Source: Micromonospora sp. C95 (GTDB taxonomy: Bacteria; Actinomycetota; Actinomycetes; Mycobacteriales; Micromonosporaceae). Taken from it: 64,000 bases of DNA. The translations under genes were made by a program, and so were the position numbers. The stretch spans positions 124,001-188,000 of the forward strand of contig NZ_JAGPXT010000006.1 in the NCBI RefSeq assembly GCF_018070465.1, in the 5' to 3' direction. This document shows positions 34,354-43,351 of the stretch, in pieces. The notes below the pieces were generated by a model. The model made no database searches. It had not been told where the DNA came from and saw only the letters and a list, made by a program, of their open reading frames with translations. Position 1 is the first letter of the stretch; every line of letters starts with the position of its first letter.

Positions 34354-35781
34354 GTGCCCACCCCGACCAGACCCGACCTGCTTCTCCCCGCCGAGCCGGG
34401 CCAACGCGCGCTGGCCCGGGAGCTGTACGCGCTGGTGGCGCAGTTGCCCATCATCTCCCCGCACGGGCACGTCGACCCGGCGCTGCTGGCCGAGGACCAG
34501 CCGTTCCCCGACCCGTCGCAGCTGCTCATCGTGCCCGACCACTACCTGACCCGGATGCTGCTCAGCCAGGGCGTCTCCCCCGGTGAGCTGGGCGTACCCA
34601 GCCGGGACGGCAGCCCGGTGGAGACCGACGGACGGCGGATCTGGCGTCGCTTCGCCGCCGGCTGGCACCTGTTCCGGGGCACCCCGTCGCGGCTGTGGCT
34701 GGAGCAGACCTTCACCGAGGTGTTCGGTGTGCACACCCGACTCACCCCGGGCACCGCCGACGAGGTGTACGACGCCCTCGCCGCCCGGCTCGCCGAGCCC
34801 GGCTTCCGGCCCCGGGCGCTGTTCGAGCGGTTCAACATCGAGGTGCTCGCCACCACCGAGTCGCCCCTGGACGACCTGGGCCGGCACGCCAAGCTCGCCG
34901 CCGACGGCTGGGGTGGTCCGGGCGGGCGGGTGGTCACCACCTTCCGCCCGGACAACGTGGTCGACCTGGACTTCGAGGGCTGGTCGACGAGCGTCGACCA
35001 GCTCGGTGAGATCACCGGAGAGGACACCGGGACGTACGCCGGCTACCTGGCCGCCCTGCGTTCGCGCCGGGCCGCCTTCATCGCCGCCGGTGCCACCTCC
35101 TCCGACCACGGCCACCCCACCGCCCGTACCCTCGACCTCGGTGCCGACGCGGCGACGCTGTTCGACCGGGCGCGGCGGGGCGCGGCGGAGCCGGGTGACG
35201 CGGAGGCGTTCCGGGCGCACATGCTGCTGGAGTTCGCCCGGATGTCGCTCGACGACGGCCTGGTCATGCAGCTGCACCCGGGTGCGGTGCGCAACCACAA
35301 CCGGTGGCTGCACGCCCGGCACGGTCGCGACGTGGGCGGCGACATTCCGCAGGTCACCGAGTACGTGCACGCGCTCGCCCCGCTGCTGGACGCGTACGGC
35401 AACGACCCCCGGCTGCGGGTGGTGCTCTACACCCTCGACGAGGACACCTTCACCCGGGAGCTGGCACCCCTCGCCGGTGGGTACGCCGCTCTGCTGCTCG
35501 GTGCTCCCTGGTGGTTCCTGGACTCCCCCGAGGTGCTGCGTCGCTTCCGCGAGTCGGTGACCGAGACCGCCGGCTTCTACAACACCGCCGGGTTCGTCGA
35601 CGACACCCGGGCGTTCTGTTCCATCCCGGTCCGGCACGACGTGGCGCGCCGCGTCGACGCCGGCTTCCTGGCCCGGCTGGTCGCCGAGCACCGGCTGCCC
35701 ATGGACGAGGCCGCCGAGACCATCGTCGACCTGGCGTACCGGCTGCCGAAGCGGGTCTTCAAGTTCGGGGAGTGGGCATGA
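34354..35781 (+). CDS. uxaC: Glucuronate isomerase (uronate isomerase)
   Basis: A 475-residue enzyme that isomerises D-glucuronate to D-fructuronate or D-galacturonate to D-tagaturonate. It belongs to the amidohydrolase superfamily. Metal-site residues appear in ISPHGHVDP near the N-terminus and the family-specific region QLHPGAVRNHN; APWWFLDSPEVLRRF and the final LPKRVFKFGEW are also conserved. Length is normal. GTG start; its stop overlaps the next ATG (ATGA). It is the entry step of the uronate pathway encoded here. Confidence 0.93.
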   Translation: MPTPTRPDLLLPAEPGQRALARELYALVAQLPIISPHGHVDPALLAEDQPFPDPSQLLIVPDHYLTRMLLSQGVSPGELGVPSRDGSPVETDGRRIWRRFAAGWHLFRGTPSRLWLEQTFTEVFGVHTRLTPGTADEVYDALAARLAEPGFRPRALFERFNIEVLATTESPLDDLGRHAKLAADGWGGPGGRVVTTFRPDNVVDLDFEGWSTSVDQLGEITGEDTGTYAGYLAALRSRRAAFIAAGATSSDHGHPTARTLDLGADAATLFDRARRGAAEPGDAEAFRAHMLLEFARMSLDDGLVMQLHPGAVRNHNRWLHARHGRDVGGDIPQVTEYVHALAPLLDAYGNDPRLRVVLYTLDEDTFTRELAPLAGGYAALLLGAPWWFLDSPEVLRRFRESVTETAGFYNTAGFVDDTRAFCSIPVRHDVARRVDAGFLARLVAEHRLPMDEAAETIVDLAYRLPKRVFKFGEWA

Positions 35782-37079
35782 CCAGGATCACCGACGTCAC
35801 CGTGCACGACGTGCGGTTCCCCACCGCCGCCAGCGGCGACGGCTCCGACGCGATCAACCGGGGCGACTACTCGGCCACCTATGTGGAGCTGAGCACCGAC
35901 GACGGACCGACCGGCGCCGGATTCACCTTCACCAACGGCCGTGGCAACGAGATCACCTGTGCCGCCGTCGACGCCCTGGCCCATCACGTACGGGGACGCA
36001 GCCTCGCGGAGATCGCCGCCGAGCCGGTGGCGTTCTGGCGCTCGCTCGTCGCCGACGTGCAGCTGCGCTGGCTCGGCCCGGAGAAGGGGGTCATTCACAT
36101 GGCCAGCGGCGCGCTGGTCAACGCGGTGTGGGACCTGCGGGCCAAGCTGGCCGGCAAGTCGATGTGGCGCTACCTGGCCGAACTGCCCACCGACGAACTG
36201 GTGGCCAATGTCGACTTCAGGCACATCACCGACGCGCTCACCGCCGACGAGGCCGCCGCGATCCTGGACAAGGGGCGCGACGGGCTCGCCGACCGGCTGG
36301 CGCTGCTGGAACGCGAAGGCTTCCCGTCGTACACCACCTCGGTGGGCTGGCTCGGCTACCCCGACGACAAGGTCCGGACGCTGACCCGGACCGCGTACGC
36401 GCAGGGGTGGCGGGCGATGAAGATGAAGGTCGGTGGCCCGCCCGCCGACGACCTGCGGCGGGCCCGGATCATCCGGTCGGAGATCGGCCCGGACGCGCTG
36501 CTGATGATGGACGCCAACCAGGTCTGGGACGTCGATGAGGCGATCACCAACATGACGGCGCTGGCCGAGGTGGACCCGTACTGGATCGAGGAGCCGACGC
36601 ATGCCGACGACATCCTCGGCCATGCCCGGATCGCCCGCGCGATGGACGAGCTGACCGGCGGTCGGTGCCGGGTCGCCACCGGCGAGGTGGCCGCCAACAA
36701 GGTCATCTTCAAGCAGTTGTTGCAGGCCGAGGCGATCGGCGTGATGCAGATCGACGCCTGCCGGGTGGGCGGGGTCAACGAGGTGCTCGCCGAGATGCTG
36801 ATGGCGGCGAAGTTCGGGGTGCCGATCTGCCCGCACGCCGGCGGTGTCGGCCTCTGCGAGTACGTGCAGCACCTGGCGATCTTCGACTACCTGCGGGTGG
36901 GCACGAGCCTGGACGGGCGGATGGTGGAGTACGTCGACCACCTGCACGAGCACTTCGTCGACCCGGTACGCACCCGCGACGGGCGCTACCTGCTGCCGAC
37001 CGCGCCCGGCTACAGCGCCACCATGCACCCCGAGTCGATCGCCACCTTCCGCTTCCCGGACGGCCCGGCATGGCGGTGA
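35778..37079 (+). CDS. Enolase-superfamily dehydratase, L-fuconate dehydratase-like
   Basis: A 433-residue acid-sugar dehydratase of the mandelate-racemase group. Strong family landmarks are LRWLGPEKGVIHMASGALVNAVWDL, TSVGWLGYPDDKV, the MKMKVGG lysine loop, metal ligands in MMDANQVWD, WIEEPT and ATGEVAAN, and the catalytic His in CPHAGGVGLCEYVQH. The last segment is nearly invariant in FucD-type enzymes. The segment after the third metal ligand (GEVAANKV) differs from the GEHCQN form typical of L-fuconate dehydratases, so specificity may have shifted. In this operon it sits where altronate or mannonate dehydratase would be expected. Confidence 0.85.
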   Translation: MTRITDVTVHDVRFPTAASGDGSDAINRGDYSATYVELSTDDGPTGAGFTFTNGRGNEITCAAVDALAHHVRGRSLAEIAAEPVAFWRSLVADVQLRWLGPEKGVIHMASGALVNAVWDLRAKLAGKSMWRYLAELPTDELVANVDFRHITDALTADEAAAILDKGRDGLADRLALLEREGFPSYTTSVGWLGYPDDKVRTLTRTAYAQGWRAMKMKVGGPPADDLRRARIIRSEIGPDALLMMDANQVWDVDEAITNMTALAEVDPYWIEEPTHADDILGHARIARAMDELTGGRCRVATGEVAANKVIFKQLLQAEAIGVMQIDACRVGGVNEVLAEMLMAAKFGVPICPHAGGVGLCEYVQHLAIFDYLRVGTSLDGRMVEYVDHLHEHFVDPVRTRDGRYLLPTAPGYSATMHPESIATFRFPDGPAWR

Positions 37080-38560
37080 CCGTGGGCGCGTCCCGGCTCG
37101 GGCTGGGCGCGGTGCGCCGGTTGCCCGCCGAGGCCCGTCCACTGGTCCGCCCGGGCACCGTGCCGGCCGGCGTGGTGCACCTCGGGCTCGGCGCCTTCCA
37201 CCGCGCCCACCAGGCGGTCTATACCGAGCAGGCGATCGGCCTGGCCGGCGGTGACTGGGGCATCGTCGGCGTGGCCCCCCGCAACGCGGCGCTGGTGTCG
37301 ACGCTCGCCGCCCAGGACAACCTCTTCAGCGTCAGCACGCTCTCCGCCACCGACCAGCACACCCGGGTGGTCGGGTCACTTGCCGAGGTGCGGCTGGCCG
37401 CCGCCGACCCGCAGGCGGTGGTGGCCCTGTTGGCCGACCCGGCGATCCGGGTGGTCACGCTGACCGTGACCGAGAAGGCGTACCAGCTCGACCCGGCCGC
37501 CGGCACGCTGCGCCCCGACGCCGACCTGGTCGCCGACCTGACCACCGACCGACCGCCGGTCACCGTGCCGGGGCTGCTGGTGCGCGGCCTGCTGGCCCGC
37601 GCCGCCGCCGACACCGGACCGATCGCCCTGGTCAGCTGCGACAACCTGCCCGCCAACGGCCGCCGGCTGCGCGGCCTGGTGACCCAGTCCCTGGCGTACG
37701 CCGGCACACCGCAGGATGTCGTCGACTGGGTCGCGGCACAGGTCGGTTTCCCGGGCACCATGGTGGACCGCATCGTCCCGGCCAGCACCCCGGCGACCCT
37801 CGCCGCAGCCCGGCGGGCGCTCGGCGTCGAGGATCTCGCGGCGGTGGCGGCCGAGCCGTACACCCAGTGGGTCATCGAGGACGACTTCCCCGGCGGCCGG
37901 CCCGCGTGGGACCGCGCCGGGGCGGTGCTCTGCGCGGACGCGGGTCCGTGGGAACGACTGAAGTTGCGCGCCCTCAACGGTGTGCACTCGGCGGCCGCCT
38001 ACCTCGGCGCGCTGGCCGGCTGCGAGACGATCGCGGACGCCCTCGCGCTGCCGCACCTGGACACCGTGCTGCGCCGGCTGATCGCCGAGGATGTGGCCGC
38101 CAGCTTCGCCCCACCCGACGGAGTGGACGTGGTCGGCTACGGCGAACAGGTGCTGGCACGGTTCGGCAACCCGGCGATCCGGCACCGCACCCTCCAGGTG
38201 GCGTTGGACGGATCGCAGAAACTGCCGCAGCGCATCCTGCACACGGTCGCCGACCTGCGCGCGGCCCGACAGCCGGCCCGCTGGGCGGCCCTCGTCGTCG
38301 CCGCCTGGATCCGATTCGCCCAGGGCAGCGCCGACGACGGCCGCCCGCTCCCCCTTGACGACCCGCTGGCGACGCGGATCCGGGCGGTGCTGGCCGCCGC
38401 CCCGCAGACCCCGGCGGGCGCGGTGGACGCCATGCTCGGTCTCGACGAGGTCGTGCCGCCCGAGGTGGCCGCCGACGCGCAGGTCCATGCCGACGTGGTC
38501 GCCTGGCTCACCGATCTGGAGCGACACGGTGTACGCGCCACCCTGGCCGGTGCGGCGTGA
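37070..38560 (+). CDS. Mannitol dehydrogenase family (fructuronate/tagaturonate reductase type)
   Basis: A 496-residue NAD-dependent polyol/uronate reductase. The N-terminal Rossmann part has GVVHLGLGAFHRAHQAVYTEQ, SVSTLSATDQHTRVVGSLAEV and TVTEKAY. The central part has SCDNLPANGRRL and the catalytic-domain motif FPGTMVDRIVPAST, with KLRALNGVHSAAAYLG after it. In uronate operons such enzymes reduce fructuronate to mannonate (UxuB) or tagaturonate to altronate (UxaB). It overlaps the dehydratase gene by 10 nt. Confidence 0.87.
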   Translation: MAVTVGASRLGLGAVRRLPAEARPLVRPGTVPAGVVHLGLGAFHRAHQAVYTEQAIGLAGGDWGIVGVAPRNAALVSTLAAQDNLFSVSTLSATDQHTRVVGSLAEVRLAAADPQAVVALLADPAIRVVTLTVTEKAYQLDPAAGTLRPDADLVADLTTDRPPVTVPGLLVRGLLARAAADTGPIALVSCDNLPANGRRLRGLVTQSLAYAGTPQDVVDWVAAQVGFPGTMVDRIVPASTPATLAAARRALGVEDLAAVAAEPYTQWVIEDDFPGGRPAWDRAGAVLCADAGPWERLKLRALNGVHSAAAYLGALAGCETIADALALPHLDTVLRRLIAEDVAASFAPPDGVDVVGYGEQVLARFGNPAIRHRTLQVALDGSQKLPQRILHTVADLRAARQPARWAALVVAAWIRFAQGSADDGRPLPLDDPLATRIRAVLAAAPQTPAGAVDAMLGLDEVVPPEVAADAQVHADVVAWLTDLERHGVRATLAGAA

Positions 38561-39828
38561 CGTCCGTCGACGGACCGCCGGCGGGGTCGACCCGCGTCGG
38601 ACCGGCCGGTGCCGAAGCGGGGCCGGCTCGCCCGACGGCGCAGCACTTGTCGCCCGCCACGCCGGCACCCCGGGTGGCGCTGGTCGGGGCGAACGGGCAC
38701 GGGCGCTGGCACCGCCGGATGATCGGCCCGCTGCACGACGCCGGCCGGGTCCGGTTGGTCGCCCTGGTCGACACCCGGCCGATCGAGTGCGAACCGGCGG
38801 CACCGGTGCCGACCGGCGTGCCGGTGTTCACCGATCATCGGGCGATGCTCGCCGACGTCACGCCGGACGTGGTGGTCATCTGCACCCCACCACACACCCA
38901 CCTGCGGATCGCCCGGGACGCGGTGACCGCCGGTGCGGACGTGCTGCTGGAGAAGCCGCCGGTGCTGTCCACCGCCGAGCACGAGGACCTGTCCGGGGCG
39001 CTGGCCACCACCGGCCGGGTCGTGCAGGTCGGGTTCCAGGCGCTCGGCTCGGCGGCGCTGAGCGCGTTTACGGACGCGGTGTCGGCCGGCCGGGTGGGCG
39101 CGGTGGACGGCATCGCCACGGTGGCGGCCTGGCAACGCCCGGACGCCTACTACGCCCGCGCGCCCTGGGCCGGGCGCCGGCTGCTGGACGGGCGGCCGGT
39201 GCTCGACGGCGCGCTGGCCAATCCGCTCGCCCACGCGGTGATGCAGTGCCTGGCGGTCGCCGAGGCGCTCGGCGACGGGCCGGTGGAGCCGGTGAGCATC
39301 GAGGTGGAGCGGTACCGGGTACGGCCGATCGAGGTGGACGACACCGCCGCGCTGCGGGTACGGACCCGGCACGGTCCGCCGATCGTGGCCGCGGTGACCC
39401 TCGCCGGCGAGGACTTCATCGCCGGTGAGGTGATCGTCACCGGTACCGCCGGGCGGGCGGTGCTGGAGTACCCGACCGACCGGCTGCTGCTGCCCGGCGA
39501 GGCCACCGCCCGTACGGTGCCCGGCCGGCGCGGGCTGCTGGAGAACCTGCTGGCCCACCGGGCCGATCCACACGTGCCGCTGATCGCGCCACTGGCCCGG
39601 ACCGCGCCGTTCACCGCCGTGCTGACCGCCCTGCAGGCGGCACCCGAGCCGGCGCTGCTCGACGGCGCCCTGGTGGCGGCCGTCGGTGCCGGCGCGCAGC
39701 GGGTGTTGCGGGTGCGCGGCGTCAACGAGGTGCTACGTCGGGTGGTCGACGAGGGCAAACTGCCGTCGGAAATCGGCGTGCCGTGGGCGATAGCGCCTTG
39801 GCGAACCCCACCCATCGGGCAAGAATAG
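38557..39828 (+). CDS. Gfo/Idh/MocA-family oxidoreductase (second)
   Basis: A 423-residue oxidoreductase-like protein. A ~38-residue Pro/Ala-rich start precedes the Rossmann motif (RVALVGANGHGRWHRRMIGPL), with VLLEKPPVLST in the EKP position. It overlaps the preceding gene by GTGA and ends the operon. The sequence differs from the first Gfo/Idh protein, so it is not a recent duplicate. Substrate unknown, but likely a sugar acid. Confidence 0.87.
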   Translation: MTSVDGPPAGSTRVGPAGAEAGPARPTAQHLSPATPAPRVALVGANGHGRWHRRMIGPLHDAGRVRLVALVDTRPIECEPAAPVPTGVPVFTDHRAMLADVTPDVVVICTPPHTHLRIARDAVTAGADVLLEKPPVLSTAEHEDLSGALATTGRVVQVGFQALGSAALSAFTDAVSAGRVGAVDGIATVAAWQRPDAYYARAPWAGRRLLDGRPVLDGALANPLAHAVMQCLAVAEALGDGPVEPVSIEVERYRVRPIEVDDTAALRVRTRHGPPIVAAVTLAGEDFIAGEVIVTGTAGRAVLEYPTDRLLLPGEATARTVPGRRGLLENLLAHRADPHVPLIAPLARTAPFTAVLTALQAAPEPALLDGALVAAVGAGAQRVLRVRGVNEVLRRVVDEGKLPSEIGVPWAIAPWRTPPIGQE

Positions 39829-40044
39829 GAGGCGCCGCCGCAACAAACTGCAAATCATCGGTCCACACAGGATCAGCTACAACGCGATTACCAGCAACTT
39901 CCCGACCAGAACCCGTCGGGACGATGCTACTCGAAAGAATTATCTGCAACAAATCTGCACATCATTAATATTGACCCTCGTAAAAACGCGGCCGTAACCT
40001 TCGTCATTAATAAGAAACAGCGACGAAGGAAACGGAACGAGCCG
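39829..40044. promoter_or_regulatory. AT-richer intergenic region with candidate promoter for pectate lyases
   Basis: This gap is clearly richer in A and T than its surroundings. A weak hairpin (CCCGAC/GTCGGG near 39901-39920) could end the upstream operon. TTGACC at 39971-39976 and TAACCT at 39995-40000 form a candidate promoter with an 18-bp spacer. Two similar 18-19-nt stretches (CAACAAACTGCAAATCAT from 39841 and a variant from 39947) form a direct repeat that may bind a regulator. Confidence 0.5.
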
Positions 40045-41430
40045 ATGCGCAGACTTGCCGCCGCCGCGGCATCGACAATTGTCGCCCTGACCGCCCTCCC
40101 TACCGCCGCTCTGGCGCAGCCGTCGAACGACGCGGGGGTCGGCAGCCACCACGAGCGGGACAGCCGCACACCACTCTCACCGTCGGCCCGACAGCTCGGC
40201 CGGCAGGCCCTCCCGGCCGGCGACGGCTGGGCCGCCGCCGGTCCCGGCACCACCGGAGGCTCCGCCGCCTCGGCCGAGCAGGTCCACGTGGTGAGCAGCC
40301 GCGCCGAGCTGGTCGCCGCGCTCGGCGGCGACAACGCCACAAACGCGACGAACGCCACCTCCAAGATCGTGTACGTCAGCGGCAGCGTCGACGGCTTCGA
40401 GGACGCCGACGGTCGGTTGCTCGACTGCACCGACCTGGCCGATCCCGGGTACTCGCTGGAGGGATACCTGGCCGCGTACGACCCGGCGGTGTGGGGCCGG
40501 GTGGCGCCGAGCGGGCCGCTGGAGGAGGCCCGGCGGCGCTCGGTGACCAACCAGACCCAGCAGACCCAGATCAACGTCGGCCCGAACACCACGATCATCG
40601 GGTTGCGCGGGGCGCGGCTGACCGGCCTCACCCTGATGATCGACCGGGCGACGAACGTGATCGTCCGCAACATCACCTTCGACGACGCCCGGGACTGCTT
40701 CCCCGCCTGGTCCCCCACCGACGGCGACGCCGGCAACTGGAACTCGCAGTACGACCAGATCTCGGTGCGCCGCAGCGAGAACGTCTGGATCGACCACAAC
40801 ACGTTCACCGACGGCGACAACCCGGACAGCGCCCAGCCCGTCTACTTCGGACGGTCCTACCAGGTGCACGACGGCGCGGTGGACATCACCCACACCGCCA
40901 GCCTGGTCACCGCCTCCTGGAACCGCTTCTCCGGCCGCGACAAGCTGATGCTGATCGGCTCGTCCAACACGATCGGCCCGGACGTGGGGCGGCTCAACGT
41001 GACGCTGCACCACAACCTGTTCGACGGCGGGCTGCAACGGCTGCCACGGGTCCGCTTCGGCCAGGTGGACGTCTACAACAACGCCTACCAGCTCGGCGGT
41101 GACGGCTTCCAGTACGCCATCGGCGTCGGCGTGCAGTCCGCCGTGCACGCGGAGAACAACCACTTCACCCTCGGCGCCGGCGTCGACGCCGCCGAACTGC
41201 TCCACGACTGGGGCGGCACCGCGATCACCACCCGGGGCAACTGGGTCAGGTCGGCCGGCGCACCGTCCCGCCCGGTGGACCTGGTGGCCGCGTACAACGA
41301 CGCACACGACCCCGACCTGAGTCCCGACGCCGGCTGGACGCCGACGCTGCGGCACGGACCGGTGTTGCCGGCGCGGTTGGTGCCGCTCGTGGTCGGCGCA
41401 CTCTCCGGTGCCGGACGCCTACCTCGGTAA
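40045..41430 (+). CDS. Secreted pectate lyase, PL1 family
   Basis: A 461-residue enzyme that cleaves polygalacturonate by beta-elimination outside the cell. A signal peptide ends near ALAQPS (about residue 25). The parallel beta-helix core has the PL1 landmark VWIDHN at residues 247-252, and calcium and substrate positions around DDARDCFPAW and RLPRVRFG. The Thr/Asn-rich NATNATNAT stretch near residue 95 may be a loop. It precedes a second lyase gene by 39 bp and lies next to the uronate catabolic operon. Confidence 0.92.
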   Translation: MRRLAAAAASTIVALTALPTAALAQPSNDAGVGSHHERDSRTPLSPSARQLGRQALPAGDGWAAAGPGTTGGSAASAEQVHVVSSRAELVAALGGDNATNATNATSKIVYVSGSVDGFEDADGRLLDCTDLADPGYSLEGYLAAYDPAVWGRVAPSGPLEEARRRSVTNQTQQTQINVGPNTTIIGLRGARLTGLTLMIDRATNVIVRNITFDDARDCFPAWSPTDGDAGNWNSQYDQISVRRSENVWIDHNTFTDGDNPDSAQPVYFGRSYQVHDGAVDITHTASLVTASWNRFSGRDKLMLIGSSNTIGPDVGRLNVTLHHNLFDGGLQRLPRVRFGQVDVYNNAYQLGGDGFQYAIGVGVQSAVHAENNHFTLGAGVDAAELLHDWGGTAITTRGNWVRSAGAPSRPVDLVAAYNDAHDPDLSPDAGWTPTLRHGPVLPARLVPLVVGALSGAGRLPR

Positions 41431-41469
41431 CCCACTACTCCACCACCACCAAAGGAAGGTGAGACGAGG

Positions 41470-43041
41470 ATGAGACGACACGTCGCACTCCGACTTCTCG
41501 CAGGACTGGCCGCCACCGCCACGGGAGCCGTGGTCTGTGTGGCCCTGACGACGCCCCAGGCGTCGGCCGCGGTCGGCAGCGCCACCGGCTTCGCGACCGG
41601 CAACGGTGGCACCACCGGCGGCGCGGGCGGGCAGACCGTACGCGCCACCAGCGGCACCCAGATCCACGCGGCCCTGTGCAACCGGGCCAGCAGCAGCACC
41701 CCGATCACCATCCAGGTCGAGGGAACCATCAACCACGGCAACACCACGAAGGTGTCGGGTTCGAGCTGCAACACCGCCGCCGACGTGATCGAACTCAAGC
41801 AGATCAGCAACGTCACGATCCTCGGCGTCGGCAACGGAGCCGTCTTCGACCAGATCGGCATCCACATCCGCGAGGCCAGCAACATCATCATCCAGAACGT
41901 GACCGTCCGGAACGTCAAGAAGTCCGGCTCGCCCACCTCCAACGGCGGCGACGCCATCGGCATGGAGGCCGATGTCCGCAACGTCTGGGTCGACCACGTC
42001 ACCCTGGAGGCATCCGGCGGGGAGTCGGAGGGCTTCGACGGATTGTTCGACATGAAGAACAACACCCAGTACGTGACGCTGTCCTACAGCATCCTGCGCA
42101 ACTCCGGTCGGGGTGGCCTGATCGGGTCCAGCGAGAGCGACAGGTCCAACGGCTACGTCACGTTCCACCACAACCTGTACGAGAACATCGACTCCCGTAC
42201 GCCGCTGCTGCGCGGCGGCATCGCCCACATCTACAACAACCACTACGTACGCCTCAACGAGTCCGGCATCAACTCCCGGGCCGGGGCACGCGCCAAGGTG
42301 GACAACAACTACTTCCAGAACTCCAAGGACGTGCTGGGCACCTTCTACACCGACGAGGCCGGCTACTGGCAGGTCAGCGGCAACATCTTCGACAACGTGA
42401 CGTGGTCCAGCCGTAGCGGCGACACCAACCCGGCCGGCCCCAACCCGACCTCCAACACCAGCGTCAGCATTCCCTACTCGTACCGCCTCGACTCGGCCAG
42501 TTGCGTGCCGAGCATCGTCAGCCAGACCGCCGGCGCGAACAAGGGCATCCGTACCTCCAACGGCAACTGCACGCCGCAGAGCCCGACCGCCGGGCCGACC
42601 AGCCCGACGCCCGGGCCGACCACCACCACCGCGCCACCGACCAGCAACCCGACGCCGACGCCGAGCCAGCCCAGCGGCACCAACCTCAGCATCGGTGCCG
42701 GCTCCGACGGCTCCAGCAAGGCCAGCGGCACCAGCTACGGCGACGTGCGCGACGGAAACATGAGCACCGCCTGGTCACCGAACGGCACCATCGGCCAGAT
42801 CTCGATCAAGTGGGGCTCGGCCACCACGGTGTCGAAGATCAACATCCGGGAGGCGTCCGGCTCCGTCGGCACCATCCGCAACTGGCGGGTGCTCAACCAC
42901 GACACCGGCGCGGTCCTCGCCACCGGCACCGGCGCGGGCGTCATCAGCTTCGGGTCGACCGCCCTCCGCAAGATCACCTTCGACATCACCAGCTCGACCG
43001 GCACCCCGAGGGTCGCCGAGTTCGAGACCTACGCAAGCTAG
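41470..43041 (+). CDS. Secreted pectate lyase (PL1) with C-terminal discoidin-like domain
   Basis: A 523-residue enzyme. A signal peptide ends near ASAAVG (about residue 35). The catalytic beta-helix (residues ~40-365) includes VWVDHV at 172-177 and RTPLLRGGIAHIYNNHY. A Pro/Thr linker (residues ~370-400) joins a C-terminal ~120-residue domain (GTSYGDVRDGNMSTAWSPNG... STGTPRVAEFETYAS) of the F5/8 type C/CBM32-like sort, probably for binding polysaccharide. GGAAGG lies upstream. A strong terminator follows. Confidence 0.9.
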   Translation: MRRHVALRLLAGLAATATGAVVCVALTTPQASAAVGSATGFATGNGGTTGGAGGQTVRATSGTQIHAALCNRASSSTPITIQVEGTINHGNTTKVSGSSCNTAADVIELKQISNVTILGVGNGAVFDQIGIHIREASNIIIQNVTVRNVKKSGSPTSNGGDAIGMEADVRNVWVDHVTLEASGGESEGFDGLFDMKNNTQYVTLSYSILRNSGRGGLIGSSESDRSNGYVTFHHNLYENIDSRTPLLRGGIAHIYNNHYVRLNESGINSRAGARAKVDNNYFQNSKDVLGTFYTDEAGYWQVSGNIFDNVTWSSRSGDTNPAGPNPTSNTSVSIPYSYRLDSASCVPSIVSQTAGANKGIRTSNGNCTPQSPTAGPTSPTPGPTTTTAPPTSNPTPTPSQPSGTNLSIGAGSDGSSKASGTSYGDVRDGNMSTAWSPNGTIGQISIKWGSATTVSKINIREASGSVGTIRNWRVLNHDTGAVLATGTGAGVISFGSTALRKITFDITSSTGTPRVAEFETYAS

Positions 43042-43059
43042 CGCCACCTGCACCGACAC

Positions 43060-43092
43060 GGTGGGAGCCGTCGACTGTCGACGGCTCCCACC
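43060..43092 (+). terminator. Terminator after pectate lyase gene
   Basis: A perfect 16-bp inverted repeat (GGTGGGAGCCGTCGAC at 43060-43075, complement at 43077-43092) is followed by ACTTT. It lies 18 bp after the lyase stop codon. Confidence 0.85.
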
Positions 43093-43104
43093 ACTTTCCC
43101 CCCT

Positions 43105-43182
43105 GCGCCCTTTGCTCTGCTTCAACTGACGCAACGGATTCACCTGGATTCGATGCGTGGGTTGAAGCAGAGCAAAGGGCGC
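43105..43182. repeat. Palindromic repeat element, copy 2 (intergenic)
   Basis: Perfect 21-nt inverted arms (43105-43125 and 43162-43182) contain the same CCCTTTGCTCTGCTTCA core as the element at 7281-7365, with an unrelated 36-nt centre. It lies 12 bp after the lyase terminator. The remaining sequence to 43351 holds no gene or signal that I can identify. Confidence 0.85.
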
Positions 43183-43351
43183 ACACCAGTACTCCCGTAC
43201 CCCCGCCCCCGACGCACGACCGGCAGGGGCCCGACGCACCACCGCACCACCGGGCCACCGGACCACCCGGCGACTGTCGCGGGCGTCGGTGCGCGGTCGC
43301 GTCCACCGACCGGAGCACGGCCGTGACGGCGTACGGCAGAATCTGCGGGCG

